64,000 nucleotides of DNA from Rhizobium sp. FKL33 (GCF_005222915.1 NZ_STFX01000026.1:1-64000); one strand, 5' to 3'; shown: positions 26,553 through 34,800, counted from the stretch's first letter. The notes: generated by a model not told the origin, from the sequence alone. Program-made: numbers and translations.

Positions 26553-27875
26553 TTATTCGCTTTCCTTAGCCAGGAGCGCGTCGATGTCCTTGAGCCGGGC
26601 GCGACCGGTGGCGACGAGGCTTTCAGCCTGATCCATGCGCGCATCCAGGGCTTGGCTCCGCGGCGCCGTTTCTGCGCCCGCAGGCTGTTGCGAGTCTGAA
26701 GCTGGTTGCGGATCGGTGGATCCCGTCGTCTCTGCATCGAGCGCCAGTTCGGACATCCTGTCCCTGTATTCCTTGTCAGCCATATCGCGTTTCGCTTGCG
26801 CGAGACTGTCAGCATTTGGCGGAGCCAAGACTTCCTCGGCGACGATCTGCGCCGCATCGCGGAGGAATCTGTCCTTCGGCGACAAGTCCTGGTCCGGGAT
26901 TTTGCCCAGGCGATTCAGGACGTCTTCGATGCCGTCGCTGGGAATATCGACCAAGCCGCTATAAAGCTTCGCCAGCGCCAGGGGCGAGGTCTCGTTGGGT
27001 TCCGACAGGGTCTTGGCGCGACCCGAGGCGAAATCGGTCAGCGGTTTGTCGCCGTTGATCGCCGCTCTCCGCGCGAGCCGAAGATAGATTTCCCGCTGTC
27101 GGCGACGCTCCACCAGTGAAAGCGACGCCTCGATTTCCGCTGGCGGAAGAGCCTTGGGATGATCGATGGCAAGCGCCACGAAAATGTCGGCGAATTGAGA
27201 CGCATAGGGAGAATTCATATAGCGGCGCGCATAGCGCCGCGCATAGGGCAAGGCCGCGGCGGTGTCGCCGGACCGCGAGGTCATCATCAGGGCGCGGCGA
27301 AGAGCGGCTTCCTCGATGATTGTGCCAGGGGCCTCAAGTCTCGCCCAGTCGAAAAATTTGAGCGCGGTCGCCTTGTCCGTCTCCATCATCGCATTCGCGC
27401 CGATGAGTTCGAGATAGGGACCGATCGTGGTGAATCGATATTCGGGAACCACTTCCTTCAGTTGCTTGACGGCGCCGGCGCCGCGGCCATTCAGATAACG
27501 GCGCAAAATGCTGGTGACGCGGTTGTCGAAATTTCCGCTGACATCGCGCTGGGCGAGGAGGTCAAGCGTGTCCGGATTGCCGCCGCTCATCGCATAGACG
27601 AGAGCCGCATCGACATTACGGGTGTCGTCGAATACGGAGGCGTTCGCCTCCCTCAGGCGGCGGTCGATTTCCTCGAGCAGAAAGCGCTGCATGTCCAGGG
27701 CGGATATGTCGCCTGAAATGACCTGGTCCTGGATGTTTTGCAGGGAGCGGACGAGTTTGTAAGGCTCCGTAACCTCGACAGGAGCGGCCTCTTGCGCGCG
27801 CGCGCCGACGCCCAGCGCCAAAAGGCTCACTCCGACCGCCAAGAACATCCTGCTCATATGGACCGGGAGCTGCAT
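26553..27875 (-). CDS. motC: Motility protein MotC, periplasmic MotB chaperone
   Basis: Rhizobia-specific periplasmic protein that stabilises MotB and is needed for rotation. 440 aa with a cleavable signal peptide (MSRMFLAVGVSLLALGVGARA) and a mostly helical body. Features are PYKLVRSLQNIQDQVISGD near residue 38, RRYLNGRGAGAVKQLKEVVP and a coiled C-terminus. It lies 3 bp downstream of motB. A motE gene, for the MotC chaperone, is present at 36053. Confidence 0.92.
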   Translation of the reverse strand: MQLPVHMSRMFLAVGVSLLALGVGARAQEAAPVEVTEPYKLVRSLQNIQDQVISGDISALDMQRFLLEEIDRRLREANASVFDDTRNVDAALVYAMSGGNPDTLDLLAQRDVSGNFDNRVTSILRRYLNGRGAGAVKQLKEVVPEYRFTTIGPYLELIGANAMMETDKATALKFFDWARLEAPGTIIEEAALRRALMMTSRSGDTAAALPYARRYARRYMNSPYASQFADIFVALAIDHPKALPPAEIEASLSLVERRRQREIYLRLARRAAINGDKPLTDFASGRAKTLSEPNETSPLALAKLYSGLVDIPSDGIEDVLNRLGKIPDQDLSPKDRFLRDAAQIVAEEVLAPPNADSLAQAKRDMADKEYRDRMSELALDAETTGSTDPQPASDSQQPAGAETAPRSQALDARMDQAESLVATGRARLKDIDALLAKESE

Positions 27876-27878
27876 CGA

Positions 27879-29306
27879 TCAGCCCTTCACCGACTGAACG
27901 AGGATTTCGATCCGGCGGTTGCCCGCATCGAGCGGCTTGTCCGGATATCTCAGACGCTTGTCGGCAAACCCCGAAATCTGCGATACGCGCGCCTCCGCGA
28001 CCCCTGCCCGCTTGAGGATGAAGTAAGCACTCTGGGCGCGATCAGCCGACAGGCGCCAGTTGTCGTAGCCTACCGCCTTGAAAGGGCGCGCGTCGGTATG
28101 ACCGCGAATTGCGATCTGGCCAGGCCGCGCCTTCAGCAATTTGCCGATCTGGTCTATGGCGACGACGGTTTCTTTGGTGGGAATGGATGATCCGATCTGG
28201 AACATCGGCGTCTTGACCTGATCGCTGATGCTGATCAGCAGGCCGCCTTCGGCAGGGGTGACGATCAGGCCTTCGGCGAGATAGCCGACCTTGCCCTTCA
28301 GTTCATCCTTGAGCTGCTTCTCCAGGTCTTCGGCCTGCTGCTCGGCAGAGGCGACCTTGGACTGATCGGTTTTGCCGTCCTTGTCCTTGTCGGTCTTTCC
28401 AGCTTTCGCCTGATCGGACTGGCCCTGCTCCTTCTTGTCGGTCTTGCCGGTTTCGGACATGTCGGTCTTGCCCTTGCCGATCTTGTCGGTCGAGCCATGC
28501 TTGTCCTTGTCCGACCCTTCTCCGGCAACATCCTTCATGCCGTCGTTTTCCGTAAGCCCCTCGCCGGCCTTGGCTTCACCGGTCGGCATTTCGCCGCCCT
28601 TGCGATCGCCGCTCAACGCTTCGCCAGTTTTGGACGAATCGATGTTCTCGGCATTTTCCACCATGCCATCGCCCGGCAGGCCGGAAATCTCGGCGGGCTG
28701 CTGGGACTGATCAACGCCGGATTGCTGGGACACTTCAACCTGCTGCGTCCAGAAATCGGGGTCAAACGGATCGCGGAACGCCTCGCCGCCATCGGCGCCT
28801 GTCGCCGGACCGGCAGATTGCGCCCCACCGTCGCCCTTGGAGGAGACATTGGCCTTGTCGTCCGTCTCCTGTGCGATCTCGGTGATCACGGCATAGGGAT
28901 TTTCGAAATAATCGGCTTCCGAATACTGGATCTGCTCGCCTGCAGTGGAGGTTTCGTCCGTCCCTTCGGATTCCGCCTGGCCGGCCGCCTTCTTCTCACC
29001 CTCGCTGTCGGACTTGTCCTGCGTATTTTCGCCCTGCGCCTGCTTGTTGGGCTTTTTCAGGCCTTTTTCGGCAGGGGTCGAATCCGTCAGCTTGATTGGA
29101 TTGAAATAGCTCGCGACAGCGGCCTTCGTCTTCTCATTGGCGGCGTTGACCAGCCACATGATCAGGAAGAACGCCATCATCGCGGTCATGAAGTCGGCGT
29201 AAGCGATCTTCCAGGCGCCGCCATGGGCTCCATCATGGCCGCCGCCGTGCCTCTTGATGATGATGATCTCGTTTTTGCCGTGGTGGTGGCTTTCATTCTC
29301 GCTCAT
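27879..29306 (-). CDS. motB: Flagellar stator protein MotB with unusually long charged linker
   Basis: Proton-channel and peptidoglycan-binding stator subunit. 475 aa. The single TM at about residues 34-54 (YADFMTAMMAFFLIMWLVN) carries the proton-binding Asp38. The C-terminal OmpA-like domain (from ~345) has IAIRGHTDARPFK and NWRLSADRAQSAY. Between them lies a ~285-residue hydrophilic linker rich in Lys, Asp, Gly and Ser with KTDK/GKTDQ repeats. It overlaps the FliH-like gene by 4 bp (ATGA). motA is on the other side of the cluster at 43224. Confidence 0.95.
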   Translation of the reverse strand: MSENESHHHGKNEIIIIKRHGGGHDGAHGGAWKIAYADFMTAMMAFFLIMWLVNAANEKTKAAVASYFNPIKLTDSTPAEKGLKKPNKQAQGENTQDKSDSEGEKKAAGQAESEGTDETSTAGEQIQYSEADYFENPYAVITEIAQETDDKANVSSKGDGGAQSAGPATGADGGEAFRDPFDPDFWTQQVEVSQQSGVDQSQQPAEISGLPGDGMVENAENIDSSKTGEALSGDRKGGEMPTGEAKAGEGLTENDGMKDVAGEGSDKDKHGSTDKIGKGKTDMSETGKTDKKEQGQSDQAKAGKTDKDKDGKTDQSKVASAEQQAEDLEKQLKDELKGKVGYLAEGLIVTPAEGGLLISISDQVKTPMFQIGSSIPTKETVVAIDQIGKLLKARPGQIAIRGHTDARPFKAVGYDNWRLSADRAQSAYFILKRAGVAEARVSQISGFADKRLRYPDKPLDAGNRRIEILVQSVKG

Positions 29307-29953
29307 TCGGCAACCTCAGCCAGGGCTTGCGCCCAGGTTTCCAGACGCGTCACCAGAACCGCGTCTTCGATCTCGACCGTGATGTCGATCGTCTCGTTTT
29401 CGATATATTTGACCTCGACGGCGTCGGCTTCGAACAATGGCCTCAACCTTGCGATCAGGCGGGCATCGCCACGGACTGTCACCTGGGCGACTTCGCGATC
29501 CCTAAGGGTCTGTTGGGCAAGTTCATGAAGGTCCCGAACGGCGCGTTCGGCCAATTGCGCGCCCAGCATCGGCAAAAGCATATGCATTGTGCGATCAGCC
29601 AGAGTGTGCGCGATTTCCCCCGTCATCTCCTGAAAACGCGTGTGGATCATCGCGACAGATTCCTGCTCGTGGCGGGCAACCAGGTCGGCGATTTCGACCG
29701 CATGTTTCTGACGTTCTTCGGTGAGCGCGGCTTCGTGCGCCTGCTCGGCTGCCGCCAATGCCTCCGCGTACCCCTCGTCGAATGCGGTTTTTCGCTCAGC
29801 GTCGAGATCAACGACAGGTTCAGGCTCGAACGAGAACGCCCCGGAACTCTCACCGCTGTCCAGCGAAAACGGCGATGAAAACGGTAGATCCTCAACCGGC
29901 GGCGGCGGTGGGGCGCCGAAATCTTTGAGGTATTTGGTCAGGATTGCACTCAT
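29303..29953 (-). CDS. FliH-like flagellar export regulator
   Basis: A 216-aa soluble protein. It has a Pro-rich N-terminus (PPPPPVEDL), then the FliH hallmark FDEGYAEALAAAEQAHEAAL, a long helical stalk, and a compact C-terminal domain (VTVRGDARLIARLRPLFEAD...ITVEIEDAVLVTRLETW). This order matches FliH/YscL, which tethers and restrains the FliI ATPase. The assignment rests on pattern. ATG at 29953 is preferred; the frame is open 39 codons farther without support. It overlaps motB by 4 bp and is the first gene of the motB-motC-fliK-transglycosylase unit. Confidence 0.75.
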   Translation of the reverse strand: MSAILTKYLKDFGAPPPPPVEDLPFSSPFSLDSGESSGAFSFEPEPVVDLDAERKTAFDEGYAEALAAAEQAHEAALTEERQKHAVEIADLVARHEQESVAMIHTRFQEMTGEIAHTLADRTMHMLLPMLGAQLAERAVRDLHELAQQTLRDREVAQVTVRGDARLIARLRPLFEADAVEVKYIENETIDITVEIEDAVLVTRLETWAQALAEVAE

Positions 29954-30263
29954 TGCAGACCGCCGTTTCTGGTGAAGTTTGGGCGCAGGCCCTCTATGGG
30001 AAAGCCTATCGGGACAAACTTGCGCGAAAATGAATGCGTTGGGCCGCGCCAGGGCAATAGCGCGGCCCAACTTGTCCTACCCCGACGATGACCGACGTCG
30101 TGGCAGTATTGGAAAAATGGCAAAGACAGAAACGCCCTCGTGTCGGTAACGACACGGATTGCAGTCAGTTCGGGAGACGAACCGCGGATGAAGAATGATC
30201 CATACCCATCCGAGACCAGGAGGGCGCGGCCAGGCGTAGCGCCCAACCGCAGCCATCCTATTT

Positions 30264-31226
30264 TTACTTGAACAGCGACAAGATGTTTTCGGCGTTGGTG
30301 TTTGCGATCGACAGCGACTGGATGCCCAGCTGCTGCTGCGTCTGCAGCGCCTTGAGGCGGGTGGATTCTTCGTTCATGTCGGCGTCGACCAGACGGCCGA
30401 TGCCCTTGTCGATCACGTCCATGAGGGTAGCGACGAAATCGTCCTGCATATCGATGCGCGAGGAGATAGACCCCAGGGTTGCGGCAGAGTCAGTTAGGTT
30501 GCTCAGCATCTTGTCGACCGCCGAGATCATGCCGTCGAGCTGGAAATTGGTCGTCGACGTCGAAAGGGTCACTTCCGTACCTGTCGCGGTCGTGGCCGCG
30601 CCGGTGTCGATCAAGAAGTAGCTCGCAGTGGTCGTCGTGGTGCCCGTCGCCACATTTGCAACAGTCGCCTTTGTGAGGATGCCATTGTTGGCGTCGGAGG
30701 CATCGATCAGCGTCGAGGTCGCCGTATCGAAATCAAGCGTTTCGATCGAAACGGTGCCGCTGGAGGCGCGGTTGAAGGACGAGACGAGTTCCACGGTCGT
30801 CGGCGCGACACCTGTGTCGTTATAGAGCCAGTTCTCACCAGAGAAGGATGCCGATTCGGCGATCGATTCGAGCTGGTTCTTCAGTTCGCGAAGCTCTTCG
30901 TTGATCTTGTTGCGGTCAACACCGGGTTCGCGCGCCGCCACCAGCTTGGCCTTGATCTCGGTCACGACATCAATCGCCGAGCTGAGCCCCGTATAGGCCG
31001 TGTCGGTTTTCGCGGCGCCGAGACCGAGTGCGTCCTGAACGGTCGACAGAGCCTTGTTGTCCGACCGCATCGTTGTGGCGATCGACCAGTAGGCGGCGTT
31101 GTCAGAAGCTGTCTCGACCCGATAGCCCGAGGAGATACGCTGCTGCGTCGTTTCCATATTGTTGTTGATATCGCGCAGGGTCTGGAGCGCCGCCATAGCG
31201 GCGGAATTGGTCATGATGCTCGTCAT
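30264..31226 (-). CDS. Flagellin (first of three)
   Basis: Filament subunit, 320 aa. The conserved N-terminal D0/D1 (ALQTLRDINNNMETTQQRISSGYRV) and C-terminal D1/D0 (LKALQTQQQLGIQSLSIAN) enclose a short variable core with GTTTTTASYFLID. It is the most divergent of the three in this cluster. No strong terminator is visible after it. A shared leader motif and a CtrA-type box lie upstream. Confidence 0.95.
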   Translation of the reverse strand: MTSIMTNSAAMAALQTLRDINNNMETTQQRISSGYRVETASDNAAYWSIATTMRSDNKALSTVQDALGLGAAKTDTAYTGLSSAIDVVTEIKAKLVAAREPGVDRNKINEELRELKNQLESIAESASFSGENWLYNDTGVAPTTVELVSSFNRASSGTVSIETLDFDTATSTLIDASDANNGILTKATVANVATGTTTTTASYFLIDTGAATTATGTEVTLSTSTTNFQLDGMISAVDKMLSNLTDSAATLGSISSRIDMQDDFVATLMDVIDKGIGRLVDADMNEESTRLKALQTQQQLGIQSLSIANTNAENILSLFK

Positions 31227-31252
31227 AGGATTGCCCTAGAATATTGTTTTCG

Positions 31253-31275
31253 GGGACATCCGGCACGCTACCGGC
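31253..31275 (-). promoter_or_regulatory. Shared flagellin leader element (copy 1)
   Basis: On the plus strand, GGGACAT-CCGG followed by TACCGG. The same two blocks are found before the other two flagellin genes (32587-32613 and 33801-33830), at 26-37 bp from the start codons. It could be a transcription start region, an operator or an mRNA-leader structure. Confidence 0.5.
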
Positions 31276-31360
31276 AATGACGGCGGAGCATCATGCTTGC
31301 GACCACGTTTTGCCCTGGCGGTCGCTCCGTCAGTTGTGAACAATATGTAAACAGGGATGG

Positions 31361-31375
31361 TTAATCAAGCGTTAA
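31361..31375. promoter_or_regulatory. CtrA-type box upstream of flagellin 1
   Basis: TTAA-TCAAGCG-TTAA is a perfect TTAA-N7-TTAA about 135 bp before the flagellin 1 start. The wider sequence GTTAA-N7-TTAAC is nearly palindromic. Confidence 0.5.
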
Positions 31376-31522
31376 CAGGCGCAAGAGTTTTTTAACGGCT
31401 GTGAAGGAAAGCTTAAGGCAAGCCTGGCGCGAAGATGGTTTATTAATTATTACAATCAGGTAGTTAACTGGCGCGTGAGCGCGTGGTCTCGAAACACCGG
31501 GAAGTTAAAAAAACAAACTTCA

Positions 31523-31557
31523 AAACAAAAAACCGCGGCCGGGAGTCCCGGCCGCGG
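31523..31557 (-). terminator. Strong terminator of flagellin 2
   Basis: An 11-bp perfect GC stem CCGCGGCCGGG / CCCGGCCGCGG with a 3-base loop, followed on the minus strand by TTTTTTGTTTTG. It lies 26 bp after the flagellin 2 stop codon. Confidence 0.9.
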
Positions 31558-31583
31558 CAAGCTCGTGATGAGTCGCGTCAGTG

Positions 31584-32549
31584 TTAGTTACGGAACAGCG
31601 ACAGGATGTTTTCCGAGTTGGAGTTGGCGATCGACAGAGCCTGGATGCCAAGCTGCTGCTGGGTCTGCAACGCCTTGAGCTTGGTGGACTCTTCGTTCAT
31701 GTCGGCGTCGACGAGACGTCCGACGCCCTTGTCGATCACGTCCATGAGATCGGCGACAAACTCGTTCTGCATGTCGATGCGCATATTGGTCGAGCCGATA
31801 ACGGCTGCGGCTTCGGTCATCTGCGTCAGCATGTCGTCGACGACCGAGATCATGTTGTCGATCTGGTAATCGGCCGTGGTGTTGGTGAGTTCGATGATGT
31901 TGCCGTTCTGGGTGTTGCCGCTGTCGATGGCGATCAGGTAGTATGCGCCGGTCGTCGTGGTGGTGCCAGTCGTGTAAGACGCATAGTTTGCGGCTGTCAG
32001 GATGCCGAGGGTCGGATCGACATTGTCGATCAGGGTCGAATCCGCAGTGTCGAAGCTGATCAGTTCGACCGAAACGCCGCCGGCGCTGTCACGAACGAAG
32101 GATCCGACCATGTCGACAGTCGAGTTCACGGTCGTGTCGTTGTTATAGAGCCAGTTCTGGCCCGAGAACGAAGCCGACTGAGAGATGGAAAGCAGCTGGT
32201 TCTTCAGCTCGGACAATTCGGAGTCGATCTTTTCCTTGTCAACGCCCGGTTCACGGGCGGCCACCAGCTTGGCCTTGATTTCGGTGACGACGTCGATCGC
32301 GGAATTCAGACCGGTATAGGCGGTGTCGGACTTCGCCGCGGCGAAACCGAGTGCGTCCTGAACGGTGGACAGCGCCTTGTTGTCCGACTTCATCGTGGTC
32401 GCGATCGACCAGTAAGCAGCATTATCCGACGCATCCTGGACGCGATAACCGGAAGACACCCTGCCCTGCGTTTCTTCCATGCCGGAGTTGATCGACCGCA
32501 ACGTGTCGAGAGCCGCCATAGCCTGGATGTTGGTGATGATGCTAGTCAT
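31584..32549 (-). CDS. Flagellin (second of three)
   Basis: Filament subunit, 321 aa, closely related to the third flagellin. N-terminal ALDTLRSINSGMEETQGRVS and C-terminal LKALQTQQQLGIQALSIANS are conserved, with the short core motif GTTTTTGAYYLI. The start is ATG at 32549 (MTSIITN), which matches its paralogues and follows GAGGGGCAAAACAACC; the frame is open 32 codons farther upstream through the leader element, which is rejected. Confidence 0.95.
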   Translation of the reverse strand: MTSIITNIQAMAALDTLRSINSGMEETQGRVSSGYRVQDASDNAAYWSIATTMKSDNKALSTVQDALGFAAAKSDTAYTGLNSAIDVVTEIKAKLVAAREPGVDKEKIDSELSELKNQLLSISQSASFSGQNWLYNNDTTVNSTVDMVGSFVRDSAGGVSVELISFDTADSTLIDNVDPTLGILTAANYASYTTGTTTTTGAYYLIAIDSGNTQNGNIIELTNTTADYQIDNMISVVDDMLTQMTEAAAVIGSTNMRIDMQNEFVADLMDVIDKGVGRLVDADMNEESTKLKALQTQQQLGIQALSIANSNSENILSLFRN

Positions 32550-32586
32550 GGTTGTTTTGCCCCTCATACTACGGGAAAAATTTAAA

Positions 32587-32613
32587 GGGACATTCCGGGA
32601 TTGCGTCCGGTAA
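32587..32613 (-). promoter_or_regulatory. Shared flagellin leader element (copy 2)
   Basis: On the plus strand, GGGACATTCCGGG followed by TCCGGTAA, 37 bp before the flagellin 2 start. It matches copies 1 and 3. Confidence 0.5.
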
Positions 32614-32633
32614 CGAAAGGCCGCTTCATGCGT

Positions 32634-32656
32634 GTTAACCCTCAATCAGGGTTAAC
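32634..32656. promoter_or_regulatory. Perfect inverted repeat upstream of flagellin 2
   Basis: GTTAACCCT-CAATC-AGGGTTAAC, with 9-bp perfect arms and a 5-base centre, about 85 bp before the flagellin 2 start. It looks like an operator. A looser relative, GTTAATTCCTT-GCCTG-AAGGTTAAC, occurs upstream of the che operon at 60576-60600. Confidence 0.45.
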
Positions 32657-32753
32657 CTGTCGTTTCGATGAGGGTAGATAAACACATGCATGGTTAAAGA
32701 ACCCTTTCTCGATCCCGGAATTAACCAAAAACCTTCACCAACAATTTCCGGAC

Positions 32754-32782
32754 GCAAAAAAGCCGCCGGTCTCCCGGCGGCT
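32754..32782 (-). terminator. Strong terminator of flagellin 3
   Basis: A 9-bp perfect stem AGCCGCCGG / CCGGCGGCT with loop TCTC, followed on the minus strand by TTTTTTGCG. It lies 26 bp after the flagellin 3 stop. Confidence 0.9.
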
Positions 32783-32807
32783 CTCGATATCAGATTGGGT
32801 TGTACTC

Positions 32808-33767
32808 TTAGCGGAACAGCTGGAGGATGCTTTCCGAATTGGAGTTGGCGATCGACAGAGCCTGGATGCCGAGCTGCTGCTGCGTCTGCAGCGCCTTCAG
32901 CTTGGTGGACTCTTCGTTCATGTCTGCGTCGACCAGCTTGCCCACGCCGGAGTCGATCGTGTCCATGAGGTCAGCCACGAATTCGTCCTGCATGTCGATG
33001 CGGGCGTTGGTGGCGCCGAGCGTCGCGGCGGCGTCGGTCATCTGCGACAGCATGTCGTCGACAGCGGCGATCATACCGTCGATCTGATAGTCGGCGGTGG
33101 AGTCGGACAGGGTGATTTCCTGGCCGGTCTGTCCAGCGTCGTCGGTCGCGATCAGGAAGTAAGCGGCGGTCGTGGTGGTCGTGCCGGTCACATAGGTCGC
33201 GTCGTTGAGAGCGCTGAGAATGCCGTTGGCGGACGTGTTGTTGTCGATCAGGGTCGAGTCAGCGGTATCGTAGCTGATCAGGCCGACCGAAACGGTGCCG
33301 CTGGCCGAACGGACGAACGAGCCGACCATGTCGACGGTCGAATTGGCCGTGCCGTCGTTGTTGTAGAGCCAGTTTTCGCCCGAGAACGATGCCGATTCGG
33401 AAATCGACGACAGCTGGCTCTTCAGCTCGGTCAGTTCGGAGTTGATCTTGTCCTTGTCAACGCCCGGCTCGCGCGCAGCGACCAGCTTGGCCTTGATTTC
33501 GTTGACCACTTCGATCGACGCGTTCAGACCGGTGTAAGCAGTGTCGGTCTTGGCGGCGGCGAGACCGAGAGCGTCCTGAACGGTGCTCATTGCGGTCTTG
33601 TCGGAACGCATGGTGGTCGCAATCGACCAATATGCGGCGTTGTCCTTGGCGGTGTCGACGCGGTAGCCGGAGGACACGTGGTTCTGTGTTTCTTCCATGC
33701 TGCTGTTGATGGAGCGCAGCGTGTTGAGTGCCGCCATAGCGGACGTGTTGGTGACGATAGAACTCAT
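32808..33767 (-). CDS. Flagellin (third of three)
   Basis: Filament subunit, 319 aa. N-terminal ALNTLRSINSSMEETQNHVS and C-terminal LKALQTQQQLGIQALSIANS are present, with the core motif GTTTTTAAYFLIATDD. It is closest to flagellin 2, so these two are the more recent duplicates. It has its own leader element and terminator, so it is probably transcribed alone. Confidence 0.95.
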   Translation of the reverse strand: MSSIVTNTSAMAALNTLRSINSSMEETQNHVSSGYRVDTAKDNAAYWSIATTMRSDKTAMSTVQDALGLAAAKTDTAYTGLNASIEVVNEIKAKLVAAREPGVDKDKINSELTELKSQLSSISESASFSGENWLYNNDGTANSTVDMVGSFVRSASGTVSVGLISYDTADSTLIDNNTSANGILSALNDATYVTGTTTTTAAYFLIATDDAGQTGQEITLSDSTADYQIDGMIAAVDDMLSQMTDAAATLGATNARIDMQDEFVADLMDTIDSGVGKLVDADMNEESTKLKALQTQQQLGIQALSIANSNSESILQLFR

Positions 33768-33800
33768 CTGAGTGTCCCTTTTTAACGAGTTACAGGATTA

Positions 33801-33830
33801 GGGACATGCCGGGCTCGATTTCCTTACCGG
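33801..33830 (-). promoter_or_regulatory. Shared flagellin leader element (copy 3)
   Basis: On the plus strand, GGGACATGCCGGG followed by TTACCGGT, 33 bp before the flagellin 3 start. A further GGGACATTTCCGG copy without the second block in the same form lies at 33934-33946, farther upstream in the same gap. Confidence 0.5.
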
Positions 33831-33975
33831 TCACGATGTTCGGCCTCATGCCATTCGAAGCGTCTCCCTCAAGACCTTCGATCACCGTGTATGAGTGGAG
33901 TATCGGGGCCCACTGCTTTCGAAAACCTTAAGCGGGACATTTCCGGTGAAGTCGGTGCGATATATGGTTAATGAA

Positions 33976-34002
33976 CGGAAAACGGGGCGCTTCCGCGCCC
34001 CG
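33976..34002 (-). terminator. Terminator of the flgB-fliP operon
   Basis: An 8-bp perfect stem CGGGGCGC / GCGCCCCG with loop TTCC, followed on the minus strand by TTTTCCGTT. It lies 40 bp after the fliP stop and ends the ten-gene basal-body operon. Confidence 0.8.
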
Positions 34003-34041
34003 ATACCTTGTTTCCGAAAAGATGTTTTCGTTAGATTCTGG

Positions 34042-34800
34042 TCAGTTGAAAGAGCGAACCAGACTGCCCACGAGAAGGTTCCAGCCATCGATAAGCACAA
34101 AGAAAAGAATCTTGAAAGGCAATGAGATAGAGGTTGGCGGGAGCATCATCATGCCCATCGCCATTGTAATCGTCGCCACGATCAGGTCGATCACCAGGAA
34201 GGGCAGAACGATCAGAAAGCCGATCTCGAAGCCTCGACGAATTTCCGAAATCATGAAGGCCGGCACAAGCACCCGAAGATCCGGGGCTCCGGCAGTGGCT
34301 GCGGTCTGTCCCTTCTCGGTGGCGATGTCGGCAAAGAGTTTCAGATCCTTGTCGCGGGTGTTTGCCGCCATGAAGTCCCGAAACGGAACAGAGATGCGGC
34401 GAAGCGCTTCCGTCTCGTCAATCTGCTCGGCAAGAAGCGGCTGCACGCCGTCGCGCCAAGCGCGCTCGAGTGTCGGCGACATCACGAAAAACGTCATGAA
34501 CAGCGCGAGACTGGTGAGAATCATGTTCGACGGCGTCGTCGCCAGCCCCATTCCGGAGCGAAGAATCGAGAAAGCGATGATGAAGCGTGGAAAGCTCGTC
34601 ACCATCACCAGAATGCCCGGCGCGATCGACAGAACCGTCAACAGCCCGAAGACCCGGATAATCCAGCTCGCCGCAGATCCGCTGATCGGCGTGTTGAAAA
34701 TTTCCGGGGCGGCGGTCTGTGCCAGAGCCGCATTGCCGGCCGCGAGGAAGGCGGCCACGGCGCCGAGTGCGATCAGGAGGATTTTTCGAGAGCCGGTCAT
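34042..34800 (-). CDS. fliP: Flagellar export gate protein FliP
   Basis: Core export gate membrane protein, 252 aa. It has a cleavable signal sequence (ILLIALGAVAAFLAAGNAALA) and conserved helices containing VLSIAPGILVMVTSFPRFIIAFSILR and FIVLPFLVIDLIVATITMAMG-like segments; the FliP pattern LVPAFMISEIRRGFEIGFLI is clear. It overlaps fliL by 4 bp (ATGA). It is the last gene of the flgB operon; fliQ and fliR are in the flgE operon. Confidence 0.96.
   Translation of the reverse strand: MTGSRKILLIALGAVAAFLAAGNAALAQTAAPEIFNTPISGSAASWIIRVFGLLTVLSIAPGILVMVTSFPRFIIAFSILRSGMGLATTPSNMILTSLALFMTFFVMSPTLERAWRDGVQPLLAEQIDETEALRRISVPFRDFMAANTRDKDLKLFADIATEKGQTAATAGAPDLRVLVPAFMISEIRRGFEIGFLIVLPFLVIDLIVATITMAMGMMMLPPTSISLPFKILFFVLIDGWNLLVGSLVRSFN

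Larger units (their letters stand above)
31227..31583. other. Leader and promoter region of flagellin 1 plus terminator of flagellin 2
   Basis: 357 bp without a gene. From the flagellin 1 end it contains the GGGACAT-CCGG leader element (31253-31275), then an AT-rich stretch with a CtrA-type box (31361-31375) and further TTAA half-sites, then the terminator of the next flagellin gene (31523-31557). Confidence 0.7.

Noticed and set aside
30188-30271. Possible 27-codon plus-strand peptide in the gap before flagellin 1's end
   Set aside because: No ribosome site, overlaps the flagellin stop region and shows no sequence character.
33882-34100. Small minus-strand frame (72 codons) between flagellin 3 and fliP
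   Set aside because: It spans the fliP terminator and a leader-like element, has no ribosome site and no recognisable features.
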